Positions 53,745-61,640 of a DNA stretch of 64,000 bases are shown here, piece after piece. The DNA comes from Mucilaginibacter agri. GTDB taxonomy: Bacteria > Bacteroidota > Bacteroidia > Sphingobacteriales > Sphingobacteriaceae. Made by a program: the position numbers and the translations under genes. Under the pieces are notes generated by a model. That model did no database searches. It saw only the letters and a list, made by a program, of their open reading frames with translations, and was not told the DNA's origin. The stretch covers positions 434,001-498,000 of the forward strand of contig NZ_WWEO01000042.1 of assembly GCF_009928685.1 (NCBI RefSeq), in the 5' to 3' direction. The stretch's first letter is position 1; each line of letters starts with the position of its first letter.

Positions 53745-54161
53745 TTAACAATGAGCATCGCCTTTGTGGGTAAACGAGTCGTGGACCATTTGTTTGAGAA
53801 CATCTACATTAACGTCAGCCAAGCCTTTAATGTTGATGCACCCTTTGCCAGATTTGTATTTGCCAAATTTAGCCAACAATTGTTCCCTGCTGCTGAAAGA
53901 AGAACCCAGATATAACGCAATAGAACTTGCACGGGGCGAAAACGCAATTAACGGGGCATCACCCTCGCGGCCACTTTCGTATTTGTAATGATAGGTGCCG
54001 AATCCTATAATAGATGGTCCCCACATTTTAGGTGGCAGGCCGGTTTGTTGTTCCATTAACTCAGCGATGGCAAAGCTATCTGCGCGTTTGGTTTCATCGG
54101 CTACGGCATTAATGAAATCGGTAACACTGCTTTCGTTTTCGGTAGTTTTATTTTTTGCCAT
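53745..54161 (-). CDS. DUF1801 domain protein (YdhG-like)
   Basis: A 138-residue protein. I start at ATG 54161 (MAKNKTTENESS), the family-like N-terminus; 21 further codons are open upstream but overlap a terminator hairpin. DUF1801 features seen: 'FINAVADETKRADSFAIAEL', 'TGLPPKMWGPSIIGFGTYHY' and 'KGCINIKGLADVNVDVLKQM'. These are small soluble proteins of unknown biochemical role (YdhG relates to iron-associated frataxin-like proteins). Single gene, three bases past the convergent DUF5020 stop. Confidence 0.9.
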   Translation of the reverse strand: MAKNKTTENESSVTDFINAVADETKRADSFAIAELMEQQTGLPPKMWGPSIIGFGTYHYKYESGREGDAPLIAFSPRASSIALYLGSSFSSREQLLAKFGKYKSGKGCINIKGLADVNVDVLKQMVHDSFTHKGDAHC

Positions 54162-54176
54162 AGTTAAATTTAACAA

Positions 54177-54207
54177 AAAAACCTGTCTGAAAATCAAACA
54201 GGTTTTT
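54177..54207. terminator. Terminator for rseP operon or DUF1801 upstream region
   Basis: AAAAACCTGT (54177-54186) pairs with ACAGGTTTTT (54198-54207) around an 11-nt loop, with A-runs and T-runs on both sides. On the minus strand it is placed to end the dxr-rseP transcript. Confidence 0.7.
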
Positions 54208-54210
54208 CTT

Positions 54211-54246
54211 ATTAGTAGAGACACAAGATATTGTGTCTCTACTAAT
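54211..54246. repeat. Perfect 16-bp palindrome (TAGAGACACAA type)
   Basis: Positions 54211-54226 are exactly complementary to 54231-54246, with GATA between. The core GTAGAGACACAA is the kind of dispersed palindromic repeat seen across Bacteroidota spacers. It is placed 5 bases before the rseP stop and has no T-run. Confidence 0.8.
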
Positions 54247-54250
54247 AAAT

Positions 54251-55597
54251 TTATTTCTTGCCTACGTGTTTCAGGATGTCGTTACCGAAAACAAATACCA
54301 TTAAGGTAACGAGTATAACAAATCCGACGATCTGCGCACGCTCCAGGAATTTATCGCTCAGCGGCTTGCCTTTGATCATTTCAATAATCAGGAACAAGGC
54401 ATGGCCACCGTCAAGGGCCGGGATTGGCAATAAATTCATTAAGGCTAGAGCCATTGAAAGCAGGCCTACCAGGCTCCAGAAACGGGTCCAGTCGATATGG
54501 CTGCCAAACATAGTTGCTATGCCCACAGGGCCTGTAAATGCTTTGTTTGCTTTAACCTCGCCTTTAAATACCTTACCTAAACCTTTGGCATTATCAGCAA
54601 AGGTACCCCATGCTTTTGATGCTCCCACAGGTAAGGCACCCATAAAGCCAAATTTGATGTTTTTTGTTGTTGGCTCATCCTGTGTCAAACGTACGCCCCA
54701 ACTGCCATCAGGGAAGCCCAAAGAGCCTTCTTTGTTAACGGAAGAGGTTAGGGTAAGCGTATCGTTATGGCGCTTAACCAATAGCTTAACCTGCTTGTTT
54801 TTGTACTCTTTAACTTGCGTGGTCAACTCATCCTGAAAGGTAATTGGCACGCCGTTAACCGCTTTAATACTATCGCCTTTTAATATACCCGCCTTCGCCG
54901 CATAGCTGCTGGCAACCACCGAGTCTATAGCAAACTTGGTACGTGGACGAACAAACTCGGCAATGCCATAGTCGGCTACATCATTTAAAATGTTGCCCGG
55001 CACGGTAATTTGAAGAATCTGGTCGTTACGGTTTACGGTAAGTTGGGTATTACCCATCAAAACCTTTGAGCTGATCAGCTCGTCGAAACGCACAATGGGC
55101 TTACCGTTTACAGCAGTGATCTTGTCGCCTGCTTTCAGGCCAATCTCTTTACCAACAACACCCGGTACAATACCGTATTTCACACTATCATTAGGGATGT
55201 AGGTTTCGCCATATTTCAACGTAAGCATCCAGAAAATCAGCACACCTAAAACAATGTTAACGGTTACACCGCCAAGCATTACGATAAGACGCTGCCAAGC
55301 CGGTTTCGAGCGGAATTCCCAAGGCTGTGGTGGACCTGCTAACTGATCGGTATCCATAGACTCATCTATCATGCCGGCAATTTTAACGTAACCGCCTAAA
55401 GGCAACCAGCCGATGCCATACTCAACGCCTTTATAATTAAATTTGAATAGACTAATATTCCAGGCATCAAAAAACAGGTAGAACTTCTCTACCTTAATGC
55501 CAAATGCGCGTGCAGCCACAAAGTGCCCAAGCTCATGTAAAATTACCAAAATTGAAAGGCCCAGTATAAGCTGGCCTACCATAATCACTATACTCAT
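54251..55597 (-). CDS. rseP: Site-2 intramembrane metalloprotease RseP
   Basis: A 448-residue S2P-family protease of the inner membrane, cleaving membrane-anchored anti-sigma factors or signal peptides. The zinc motif 'LHELGHFVAARAFG' (HExxH) is near 20-33; a second metal ligand lies in 'LLPIPALDGGHALF' near 392-405. Two PDZ segments are visible (about 130-215 and 220-300: 'VVGKEIGLKAGDKITAVNGK', 'AKAGILKGDSIKAVNGVP'). It follows dxr by four bases, the standard arrangement. Confidence 0.95.
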   Translation of the reverse strand: MSIVIMVGQLILGLSILVILHELGHFVAARAFGIKVEKFYLFFDAWNISLFKFNYKGVEYGIGWLPLGGYVKIAGMIDESMDTDQLAGPPQPWEFRSKPAWQRLIVMLGGVTVNIVLGVLIFWMLTLKYGETYIPNDSVKYGIVPGVVGKEIGLKAGDKITAVNGKPIVRFDELISSKVLMGNTQLTVNRNDQILQITVPGNILNDVADYGIAEFVRPRTKFAIDSVVASSYAAKAGILKGDSIKAVNGVPITFQDELTTQVKEYKNKQVKLLVKRHNDTLTLTSSVNKEGSLGFPDGSWGVRLTQDEPTTKNIKFGFMGALPVGASKAWGTFADNAKGLGKVFKGEVKANKAFTGPVGIATMFGSHIDWTRFWSLVGLLSMALALMNLLPIPALDGGHALFLIIEMIKGKPLSDKFLERAQIVGFVILVTLMVFVFGNDILKHVGKK

Positions 55598-55600
55598 TCG

Positions 55601-56806
55601 TTATTTTATATCAAGATATGTTAATGCCTTAGGCATTTGATTCACTAATTGTTGCGCTAAGATGCGTGTTTCTTTGTCAGTATTCAAATAATCGTCCAAA
55701 ACAGGGGTTTCTACGTAAGCGATGCGTTCCATGCAGGTTTCAATCACATCGCTCATGGCTAAAAAGCCCAGTTCATTGTTTAGAAATCCGGCAACGGCTA
55801 CCTCATTAGCAGCATTGATAATGCAAGGCGCGTTACCACCTTTATCTAACGCATTATAAGCTAACTGTAGATTACGGAATGTTTTGGTATCCGGTTTTTC
55901 GAAGGTAAGGTTAGAATATGCTGCAAAGTCGAACCGTTTGAACTGGTTAGCTATGCGGTTAGGGTAGGTAAGTGCGTATTGTATAGGTAGTTTCATATCA
56001 GGCAAACCCATTTGTGCCTTGATAGAACCATCCTGAAACTGTACCATAGAATGTATAATAGACTGTGGGTGAATAACCACATCTATCTGATCCAATTGCA
56101 GATCGAATAACCATTTTGCCTCTATTACTTCCAAACCTTTGTTCATTAACGAAGCAGAGTCGATAGTTATTTTAGCACCCATCACCCAATTTGGATGTTT
56201 TAATGCTTCAGCGCGGGTAACATCGGTCAAAAAATCGGCAGTCTTACCTCTGAAAGGCCCGCCTGAAGCCGTAATGATAATCTTTTCTATCGGGTTTTGC
56301 TCCTCGCCAGCCAGGCATTGAAATATGGCTGAGTGCTCGGAATCTACAGGAAGCAATTTAACGTTGTGTTCTTTAGCCAGGGCCGTGATCAATTCACCAG
56401 CTACTACCAAAGTTTCTTTGTTAGCCAGGGCAATATCTTTGCCTGCCTTAATGGCGTTAATTGTAGGTTCCAAGCCAGCGAAGCCCACCATGGCGGTCAG
56501 CACAATATCTATTTGGCCATCGGTTACAATGCTTTTCACACTGTCGTGCCCGGCAAGCACCTTGGTGTCGGTGTTGGCAAGCGCCTCTTTTACCTGGGGG
56601 TATTTATCGGTATTGCAGATAACGGCATAGGCCGGTTTAAATTTGAGGCATTGTGCAATAAGCAGTTCGGCGTTGTTTTGCGCGGTTAAAACATGTGCCT
56701 TAAACAACTGCTCATTTCCCTCTATCACTTCCAGCGTCTGCGTACCGATACTGCCGGTAGAGCCTAATATGGCTATGTATTTCAGACGATTATTTATTTC
56801 AGACAT
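55601..56806 (-). CDS. dxr: 1-deoxy-D-xylulose-5-phosphate reductoisomerase
   Basis: A 401-residue NADPH enzyme of the MEP isoprenoid pathway, converting DXP to MEP. NADP site 'ILGSTGSIGTQTLEVIEG' near 13-30; 'ALANKETLVVAGELI' near 123-137; metal and substrate residues in 'LLPVDSEHSAIFQCL' and 'TASGGPFRG'; 'NWVMGAKITIDSASLMNKGL' near 205-224. Length is normal. Coupled to rseP four bases downstream. Confidence 0.97.
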   Translation of the reverse strand: MSEINNRLKYIAILGSTGSIGTQTLEVIEGNEQLFKAHVLTAQNNAELLIAQCLKFKPAYAVICNTDKYPQVKEALANTDTKVLAGHDSVKSIVTDGQIDIVLTAMVGFAGLEPTINAIKAGKDIALANKETLVVAGELITALAKEHNVKLLPVDSEHSAIFQCLAGEEQNPIEKIIITASGGPFRGKTADFLTDVTRAEALKHPNWVMGAKITIDSASLMNKGLEVIEAKWLFDLQLDQIDVVIHPQSIIHSMVQFQDGSIKAQMGLPDMKLPIQYALTYPNRIANQFKRFDFAAYSNLTFEKPDTKTFRNLQLAYNALDKGGNAPCIINAANEVAVAGFLNNELGFLAMSDVIETCMERIAYVETPVLDDYLNTDKETRILAQQLVNQMPKALTYLDIK

Positions 56807-56874
56807 GTTCTAAAGCCGGAACTCTTGTTAACTAATTCGAAAAAACTAAGGACAGGCCTTAAATGTTAAAGTTA

Positions 56875-58377
56875 TTAATTTAATATAAATTCTGTTAGCT
56901 CGTCGGCAATCTTTCTGTCGTTTGCCAGCCTCGGAACTTTGTTTTGCCCACCAAGTTTGCCTTGCGAACGCATATAATCAACAAACGAATTCTTTTTTAA
57001 CACTTTGACGATTAAAGGCTGCAAAATGTTACCCTCAATAAGGTCGGCGTAATAAATATTTTTTTGTTGAAGAACCTTGTCCACCTTTTGGGCGAAAGCC
57101 TGAAGGTCGGCAGGTGCTTTCCCAAATTCTATAAACCACTCATGGTAAGGCAGTTGTCCGGCTGTTGGGTTTACTTGTGGGGCAACTGTAAATTCAGTTA
57201 CGTCCAGTCCCTCTTCGGTAGCAATTTTCATCAGGGCGTGTTCCACTTCTTCGCCGATAACGTGTTCGCCAAATGCAGAAATGTAATGCTTGATGCGACC
57301 GGTTACCAGAATTTTATATGGATTCTTCGATACAAATTTAATGGTATCGCCAAGGCTGTAGCCCCATAAACCTGCACTGGTGTTTAATATCAGCGCATAG
57401 TTTTTATCAAGCTCAATATCCTCGAGGCTAAGTCGGGTAGGGTTGTCGTTAAAGAACTCCTCTGCAGGCACAAACTCGTAAAACATACCCGCATCAACCA
57501 TCAGCAGCAAACTCTTATCCTTCTGTGAATCCTGAAAGGCAATAAAGCCTTCAGATGCAGGGTAGGTTTCGATGGTATCTATCGCGAAGCCAATGCTTTC
57601 TTCAATTCGGGCGCGGTAAGGTTCGTAGTTTACACCGCCGTACACAAACAGTTTGAAATTAGGGAAAATGTCTTTGATCTTTTTGCCTCCGGATTTTGCC
57701 GAAAGCCTGTCGAAATACATCTGGCACCAAGGCGGTATACCCGAAATAAGGCGCATATCCTGATCGATGGTTTCATCAACAATGGCATCTACCTTTTCTT
57801 CCCAGTCTTCAATGCAGTTGGTCTGGTAGCTAGGCATACGATTGCTTTGCAGGTAAGAGGGCACATGGTGCGCCACAATACCCGATAAGCGACCCACCGG
57901 TATCCCGGCAATCTCGTGCATTTCGGGGCTGCCTTGCAAAAATATCATTTTACCATCTAGCGCCTTTGTATTGCCTGTTTCGTAAGCGTAATTGAGCAAG
58001 GCGTTACGGGCAGCAGTAATATGCTCGGGCATGCTTTGCTTAGAGATTGGGATATATTTTACACCAGATGTAGTACCCGATGTTTTAGCGAGGTATGCCG
58101 GTCGTCCGGGCCAAAGCACGTCGTCTTCGCCGCGCATAATGCGGTCTATGTATGGGCGCAGGTCTTCGTAATCGCGTATCGGTACACGTTTTTTAAAATC
58201 TTCATAACTATGAATATCGGCAAACCCATGATCGACACCAAAAATAGTAGTGGTCGCTTCGTTAATTAAATATTGAAAGGTCTTATGCTGCAGGCCGACG
58301 CCGTTTTTACGCATGTGCTCAATATTCTTCTGCACAATACCTGCATACAGCTTGCCAACAAATGCTTTAAACCCCAT
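56875..58377 (-). CDS. GH3 auxin-responsive promoter family protein
   Basis: A 500-residue acyl-adenylate-forming enzyme of the GH3 type, common in Bacteroidota. Adenylate-binding motifs 'LAKTSGTTSGVKYIPISKQS' near 92-111, 'LFVYGGVNYEPY' near 240-251 and 'YPASEGFIAFQ' near 271-281 are seen. Plant relatives conjugate amino acids to hormones; the bacterial substrate is unknown. It is two bases after the membrane protein gene upstream and is in one minus-strand run with it and a glycosyltransferase. Confidence 0.9.
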   Translation of the reverse strand: MGFKAFVGKLYAGIVQKNIEHMRKNGVGLQHKTFQYLINEATTTIFGVDHGFADIHSYEDFKKRVPIRDYEDLRPYIDRIMRGEDDVLWPGRPAYLAKTSGTTSGVKYIPISKQSMPEHITAARNALLNYAYETGNTKALDGKMIFLQGSPEMHEIAGIPVGRLSGIVAHHVPSYLQSNRMPSYQTNCIEDWEEKVDAIVDETIDQDMRLISGIPPWCQMYFDRLSAKSGGKKIKDIFPNFKLFVYGGVNYEPYRARIEESIGFAIDTIETYPASEGFIAFQDSQKDKSLLLMVDAGMFYEFVPAEEFFNDNPTRLSLEDIELDKNYALILNTSAGLWGYSLGDTIKFVSKNPYKILVTGRIKHYISAFGEHVIGEEVEHALMKIATEEGLDVTEFTVAPQVNPTAGQLPYHEWFIEFGKAPADLQAFAQKVDKVLQQKNIYYADLIEGNILQPLIVKVLKKNSFVDYMRSQGKLGGQNKVPRLANDRKIADELTEFILN

Positions 58378-58379
58378 AG

Positions 58380-59114
58380 TTAAATAGTTTCGGTAACATC
58401 GTCGTCTACATCGAGGTGGCTGTAGATCAGTTTACGGTATGCTACAATGAGTATGATATTTACAAAAGGATAAGTGATAATAATAGCCAAGGTTGCCGCC
58501 GGGAAGAATTGTGCTATTTGTACAGGAATGGCAATAAAGAGCAAGATGATTAGCATTAGGCCTACAATTTTCCAAAGATTATTGTCGCTTAATCTGAAAC
58601 TGGAGTTTAATGATTCGATCGGCCCGCAATCTTCATCAACAATAAAGCTGATGTAAAACATCCAACGGAAAGCCAGGTATAAACCAACCAGCAAACCAAT
58701 AGTGCGGCCAACGTAAACCCCGATCGGATAGTCTGCAAAGCAGTAATCCAAGACTTTTAAATAAGTGATAAGTACAACAGCCAGCAAAAATATCACGATG
58801 ATATAGTTGAAAACCATACGAATGGTAGGGATGATTTGCTTGAACTCAAATTCGTAGAATTCGCTATCAATCAAAGTGAATATCAATTTATATAATCCCA
58901 AAGTGGTGTAGCCCTGCACAATAAGAACCACTACAGAGAGTAATGATTGTGCCCAGAAGCTATCAACCGCAGCAATAACAAATTCGCCCAGAAAACCCAT
59001 TACAGACAATATCAGGAAAATGATAGCCGAATAAACAACGATAGTGACAAAGTTGCTCTTCAGGATACCCCATGACGTTTTTATAGTTTCTGCAATAGAG
59101 AAAGGATGATACAT
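58380..59114 (-). CDS. Multi-pass membrane protein, DUF4013-like
   Basis: A 244-residue inner-membrane protein with about six hydrophobic segments ('FVTIVVYSAIIFLILSVMGF' near 22-41, 'IIVIFLLAVVLITYLKV' near 110-126, 'GLMLIILLFIAIPVQIAQF' near 190-208). The topology and small soluble loops suggest a DUF4013/glycerophosphoryl-type membrane family. No catalytic motif. It lies between a glycosyltransferase and the GH3 gene with gaps of six and two bases, so the three are one unit. Confidence 0.85.
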   Translation of the reverse strand: MYHPFSIAETIKTSWGILKSNFVTIVVYSAIIFLILSVMGFLGEFVIAAVDSFWAQSLLSVVVLIVQGYTTLGLYKLIFTLIDSEFYEFEFKQIIPTIRMVFNYIIVIFLLAVVLITYLKVLDYCFADYPIGVYVGRTIGLLVGLYLAFRWMFYISFIVDEDCGPIESLNSSFRLSDNNLWKIVGLMLIILLFIAIPVQIAQFFPAATLAIIITYPFVNIILIVAYRKLIYSHLDVDDDVTETI

Positions 59115-59120
59115 ATCCGG

Positions 59121-60092
59121 TTATGACTGTTTAAAAATTACGCGCTTCCAAAAATCCTGTATAAATCCCAGCCCGTAAGCGGTTAATTGTATAAAGGCAG
59201 CTATTACGCTCAAAAATGCAACTTTTGCCGATTTGTTTTTAGCCCAGGCATGAAAAAATATTAACAAAGTTAACACAAGCAAAAAAATATTGCATAGTTG
59301 TGCAATAGGCCACGCTAAAATGTTAGCAAATAAGCTAAATATCAGGAATATGGTAAATGCTGATGGGAAGAAATGAACCAGCTTTAAACTGCCCGGAAAG
59401 AACTTGTAGATATTGATACGCGCCCTCCCGAAAAAGTGTAACTGTTTGTAAAACTGGTAGAAACTGGTGCGGCGCTTATGATAAACCTTAGCATCTGGTA
59501 TCAGACCTATCTTAAAACCCATTGAATGGATGCGGATGCTGAACTCAATATCTTCGCCTAAACGGGTAATAATAAAGCCGCCTGCTTTTTCCCAAACCTG
59601 GCGAGAGATACCCATGTTAAAGCTACGTGGGTGAAACTGACCTCCAATAGCTTGCTTATTGCCTCTGATACCACCGGTAGTGAATGGCGATGTCATAGAA
59701 TAGCTAATGGCTTTTTGGATAGGAGTGAATGACGGATGTGCATCATCGGGGCCACCGTAAGCATCCAGCCAGTTTGTTTGCAGGCTGTTATTAACAATCT
59801 CCAGATAATCGGACGGAATAAGGCAATCCGAATCGAAGATGATAAAATAATCACCTTCGGCGCGCTCAAATGCATAGTTACGGGCAAAGCCCTGGCCTGC
59901 ATTTGGTTTTACAAAGTACCGTACGTTCAGTTGATTTTTAAAGCTATCAACAATGGAGGCTGCATCTTTAACAGAACCATCCTCAATCACCAGTACTTCA
60001 AAGTCTTTATAGGTTTGCAATACAAGCGTTTCCAGCAGTTCTTTAATTTCCTGCGGGCGATTGTAGAGCGGTATGATGATAGAAAACTTCAA
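59121..60092 (-). CDS. Family 2 glycosyltransferase with C-terminal membrane segments
   Basis: A 323-residue GT-A enzyme. No ATG fits; I take TTG at 60092 (giving MKFSIIIPLYNRPQEI), which is where the conserved GT2 strand begins. A further 21 upstream codons are open but consist of an octamer repeat array. Catalytic features: 'SIIIPLYNRPQEIKELLETL' near 3-22, DxD-like 'FIIFDSDCLIPSDYLE' near 87-102, and 'TRLGEDIEFSIRIHSMGFKI' (ED motif) near 176-195. Three C-terminal membrane segments lie beyond residue 240. The acceptor is unknown. Confidence 0.9.
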   Translation of the reverse strand: MKFSIIIPLYNRPQEIKELLETLVLQTYKDFEVLVIEDGSVKDAASIVDSFKNQLNVRYFVKPNAGQGFARNYAFERAEGDYFIIFDSDCLIPSDYLEIVNNSLQTNWLDAYGGPDDAHPSFTPIQKAISYSMTSPFTTGGIRGNKQAIGGQFHPRSFNMGISRQVWEKAGGFIITRLGEDIEFSIRIHSMGFKIGLIPDAKVYHKRRTSFYQFYKQLHFFGRARINIYKFFPGSLKLVHFFPSAFTIFLIFSLFANILAWPIAQLCNIFLLVLTLLIFFHAWAKNKSAKVAFLSVIAAFIQLTAYGLGFIQDFWKRVIFKQS

Positions 60093-60095
60093 TGT

Positions 60096-60183
60096 GTTAA
60101 TTTGTCGATTTGTTAATTTGTTGATGGAATAATTGACGCATGAAATAATTGACAAATTGCCGAATTATCAAATTGACAAATTA
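60096..60183. repeat. Octamer array, eleven units, fills the gap between two glycosyltransferase genes
   Basis: Left units GTTAATTT, GTCGATTT, GTTAATTT, GTTGATGG and right units AATAATTG, ACAAATTG, CCGAATTA, TCAAATTG, ACAAATTA are all 8 bases, in register. The array spans almost the entire space between the stop of one gene and the TTG start of the next, and would be read as a false N-terminus if a start further upstream were used. Confidence 0.85.
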
Positions 60184-60184
60184 A

Positions 60185-61135
60185 TTAAACTGTTTCTTCG
60201 ATCTGGTAGTTGTTGCGGTCGTTAGAACTGCGGGCAACCAGTTCTGATACAAAGCCTGTTAAAAACAGTTGCGAACCCAGTATAATGGCTACCAACGCAA
60301 TGTAGAACAGGGGATTTTCGGTTGCGTCGCGGTACTTTTCATTATGGGCAATATGGTACAACTTTTCGGCAATAATCCAAATGGTGATTATCAAACCGGT
60401 AAAGAAACTCAACACGCCCATAGACCCAAAAAAGTGCATTGGTCGTTTGCCAAACTTGCCTACAAAGAAGATAGAAAGCAGATCGAGAAAACCGTTGACA
60501 AAGCGGCTCATGCCGAATTTGGTTTTACCGTATTTTCGGGCGCGATGCTCAACTACCTGTTCACCAATTTTGGTAAAGCCTGCCCATTTGGCCAGCACAG
60601 GAATATAGCGGTGCATTTCGCCATAAACTTCTATGTTTTTTACCACCGCTTTGCGGTAGGCTTTCAAACCACAATTAAAATCGTGCAGGTTATCAATACC
60701 CGACATGCTGCGTGTTGCTGCGTTAAAAAGCTTAGTAGGGATGGTTTTGCTAAGTGGATCATATCTCTTAGCTTTCCATCCCGAAATCAGGTCGAAATTT
60801 TCTTCCGTAATACGGCGATATAATTCGGGGATCTCGTCGGGGCTATCCTGTAAATCGGCATCCATGGTAATAATCACATCGCCTTTGGCTGCTTCAAAGC
60901 CTGTATTTAACGCTGCCGACTTGCCATAATTTCGCCTGAATTTGATGCCTTTAATGGCAGGATTGGCTTTATTAAGTTCGCAAATGGTTTCCCACGATCC
61001 GTCCTTGCTGCCATCATCCACCAATAATACTTCGTAGCTAAAATTGTTTTCGGCCATTACGCGGCTTATCCACGCGGTTAGCTCGGGTAACGATTCAACC
61101 TCGTTAAATAAAGGTACTACTACAGATATATCCAT
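60185..61135 (-). CDS. Polyprenol-phosphate-type family 2 glycosyltransferase
   Basis: A 316-residue GT2 of the DPM1/ArnC/GtrB kind: 'DISVVVPLFNEVESLPELTA' at 2-21, 'LLVDDGSKDGSWETI' near 38-52, 'DVIITMDADLQDSPDEIPEL' (DxD) near 84-103 and 'AVVKNIEVYGEMHRYIPVL' near 163-181. Two C-terminal membrane segments near 235-255 and 270-290 complete the type. It probably loads a sugar onto undecaprenyl phosphate for envelope glycans. A TATTTTTG -7 box is 45 bases upstream. Confidence 0.94.
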   Translation of the reverse strand: MDISVVVPLFNEVESLPELTAWISRVMAENNFSYEVLLVDDGSKDGSWETICELNKANPAIKGIKFRRNYGKSAALNTGFEAAKGDVIITMDADLQDSPDEIPELYRRITEENFDLISGWKAKRYDPLSKTIPTKLFNAATRSMSGIDNLHDFNCGLKAYRKAVVKNIEVYGEMHRYIPVLAKWAGFTKIGEQVVEHRARKYGKTKFGMSRFVNGFLDLLSIFFVGKFGKRPMHFFGSMGVLSFFTGLIITIWIIAEKLYHIAHNEKYRDATENPLFYIALVAIILGSQLFLTGFVSELVARSSNDRNNYQIEETV

Positions 61136-61180
61136 TTAATATTGAATGGGCCATAGGTTTATTGAAACCATAACCGCTTG

Positions 61181-61188
61181 CAAAAATA
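61181..61188 (-). promoter_or_regulatory. -7 box upstream of the glycosyltransferase at 60185
   Basis: The minus strand reads TATTTTTG, a match to TAnnTTTG, about 45 bases before the ATG at 61135. The -33 element is not clear. Confidence 0.35.
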
Positions 61189-61222
61189 TAAAAAAGGTTG
61201 GTTGTTTTTCATTCGGGCATTA

Positions 61223-61257
61223 GCTGATAGTGCATAGTTGATGGTTCATAGTTCATA
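61223..61257. repeat. Heptamer array, five units
   Basis: Units GCTGATA, GTGCATA, GTTGATG, GTTCATA, GTTCATA at exact 7-base spacing. A-type octamers follow 20 bases later. Confidence 0.82.
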
Positions 61258-61276
61258 GCATGCTAAAGCGAGTTCT

Positions 61277-61308
61277 AATTGACAAATTACCAAATCGCCA
61301 AATTAGAA
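61277..61308. repeat. Octamer array, four units
   Basis: Units AATTGACA, AATTACCA, AATCGCCA, AATTAGAA at exact 8-base spacing, following the heptamer array on the left as in the other double arrays. Confidence 0.78.
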
Positions 61309-61446
61309 TAATGCTGTCAAAACACCGCCAGCGGAAATCTCAAAATAAGGCCTCAATTTAGCAGTGTTCATTTGGAGGTAATTAAAGTACAGATGGATGT
61401 GCCGATAATTCGGTTGGTAATTGCGAAAGGAATTTATGATTTGATA

Positions 61447-61467
61447 GTCAATAGTCATTAGCCAATA
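61447..61467. repeat. Short heptamer array, three units
   Basis: Units GTCAATA, GTCATTA and GCCAATA. The first two also open the array at 22507, 39 kb away. Confidence 0.65.
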
Positions 61468-61640
61468 ACATGCAGTCTATGCGACTGCCGGTTTTGAACA
61501 ACGCTGTTTGAGCCTTAAACCAACGGGTGTCCATACCCAATTATTTACTATTAAAAATTTTTAAACGATGCTTAAGTATGGATGCTTAGGCATTAAAAAG
61601 CAAGAGCGAAATCTTGATTCCTGATTCTTGTCTCTTGATT

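Larger units (their letters stand above)
61136..61640. other. Long spacer with repeats, no gene seen
   Basis: This 505-base gap contains a promoter candidate (61181-61188), a heptamer array (61223-61257), an octamer array (61277-61308) and a second short heptamer array (61447-61467). I see no protein-like frame and no structured RNA I can name. Confidence 0.65.
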
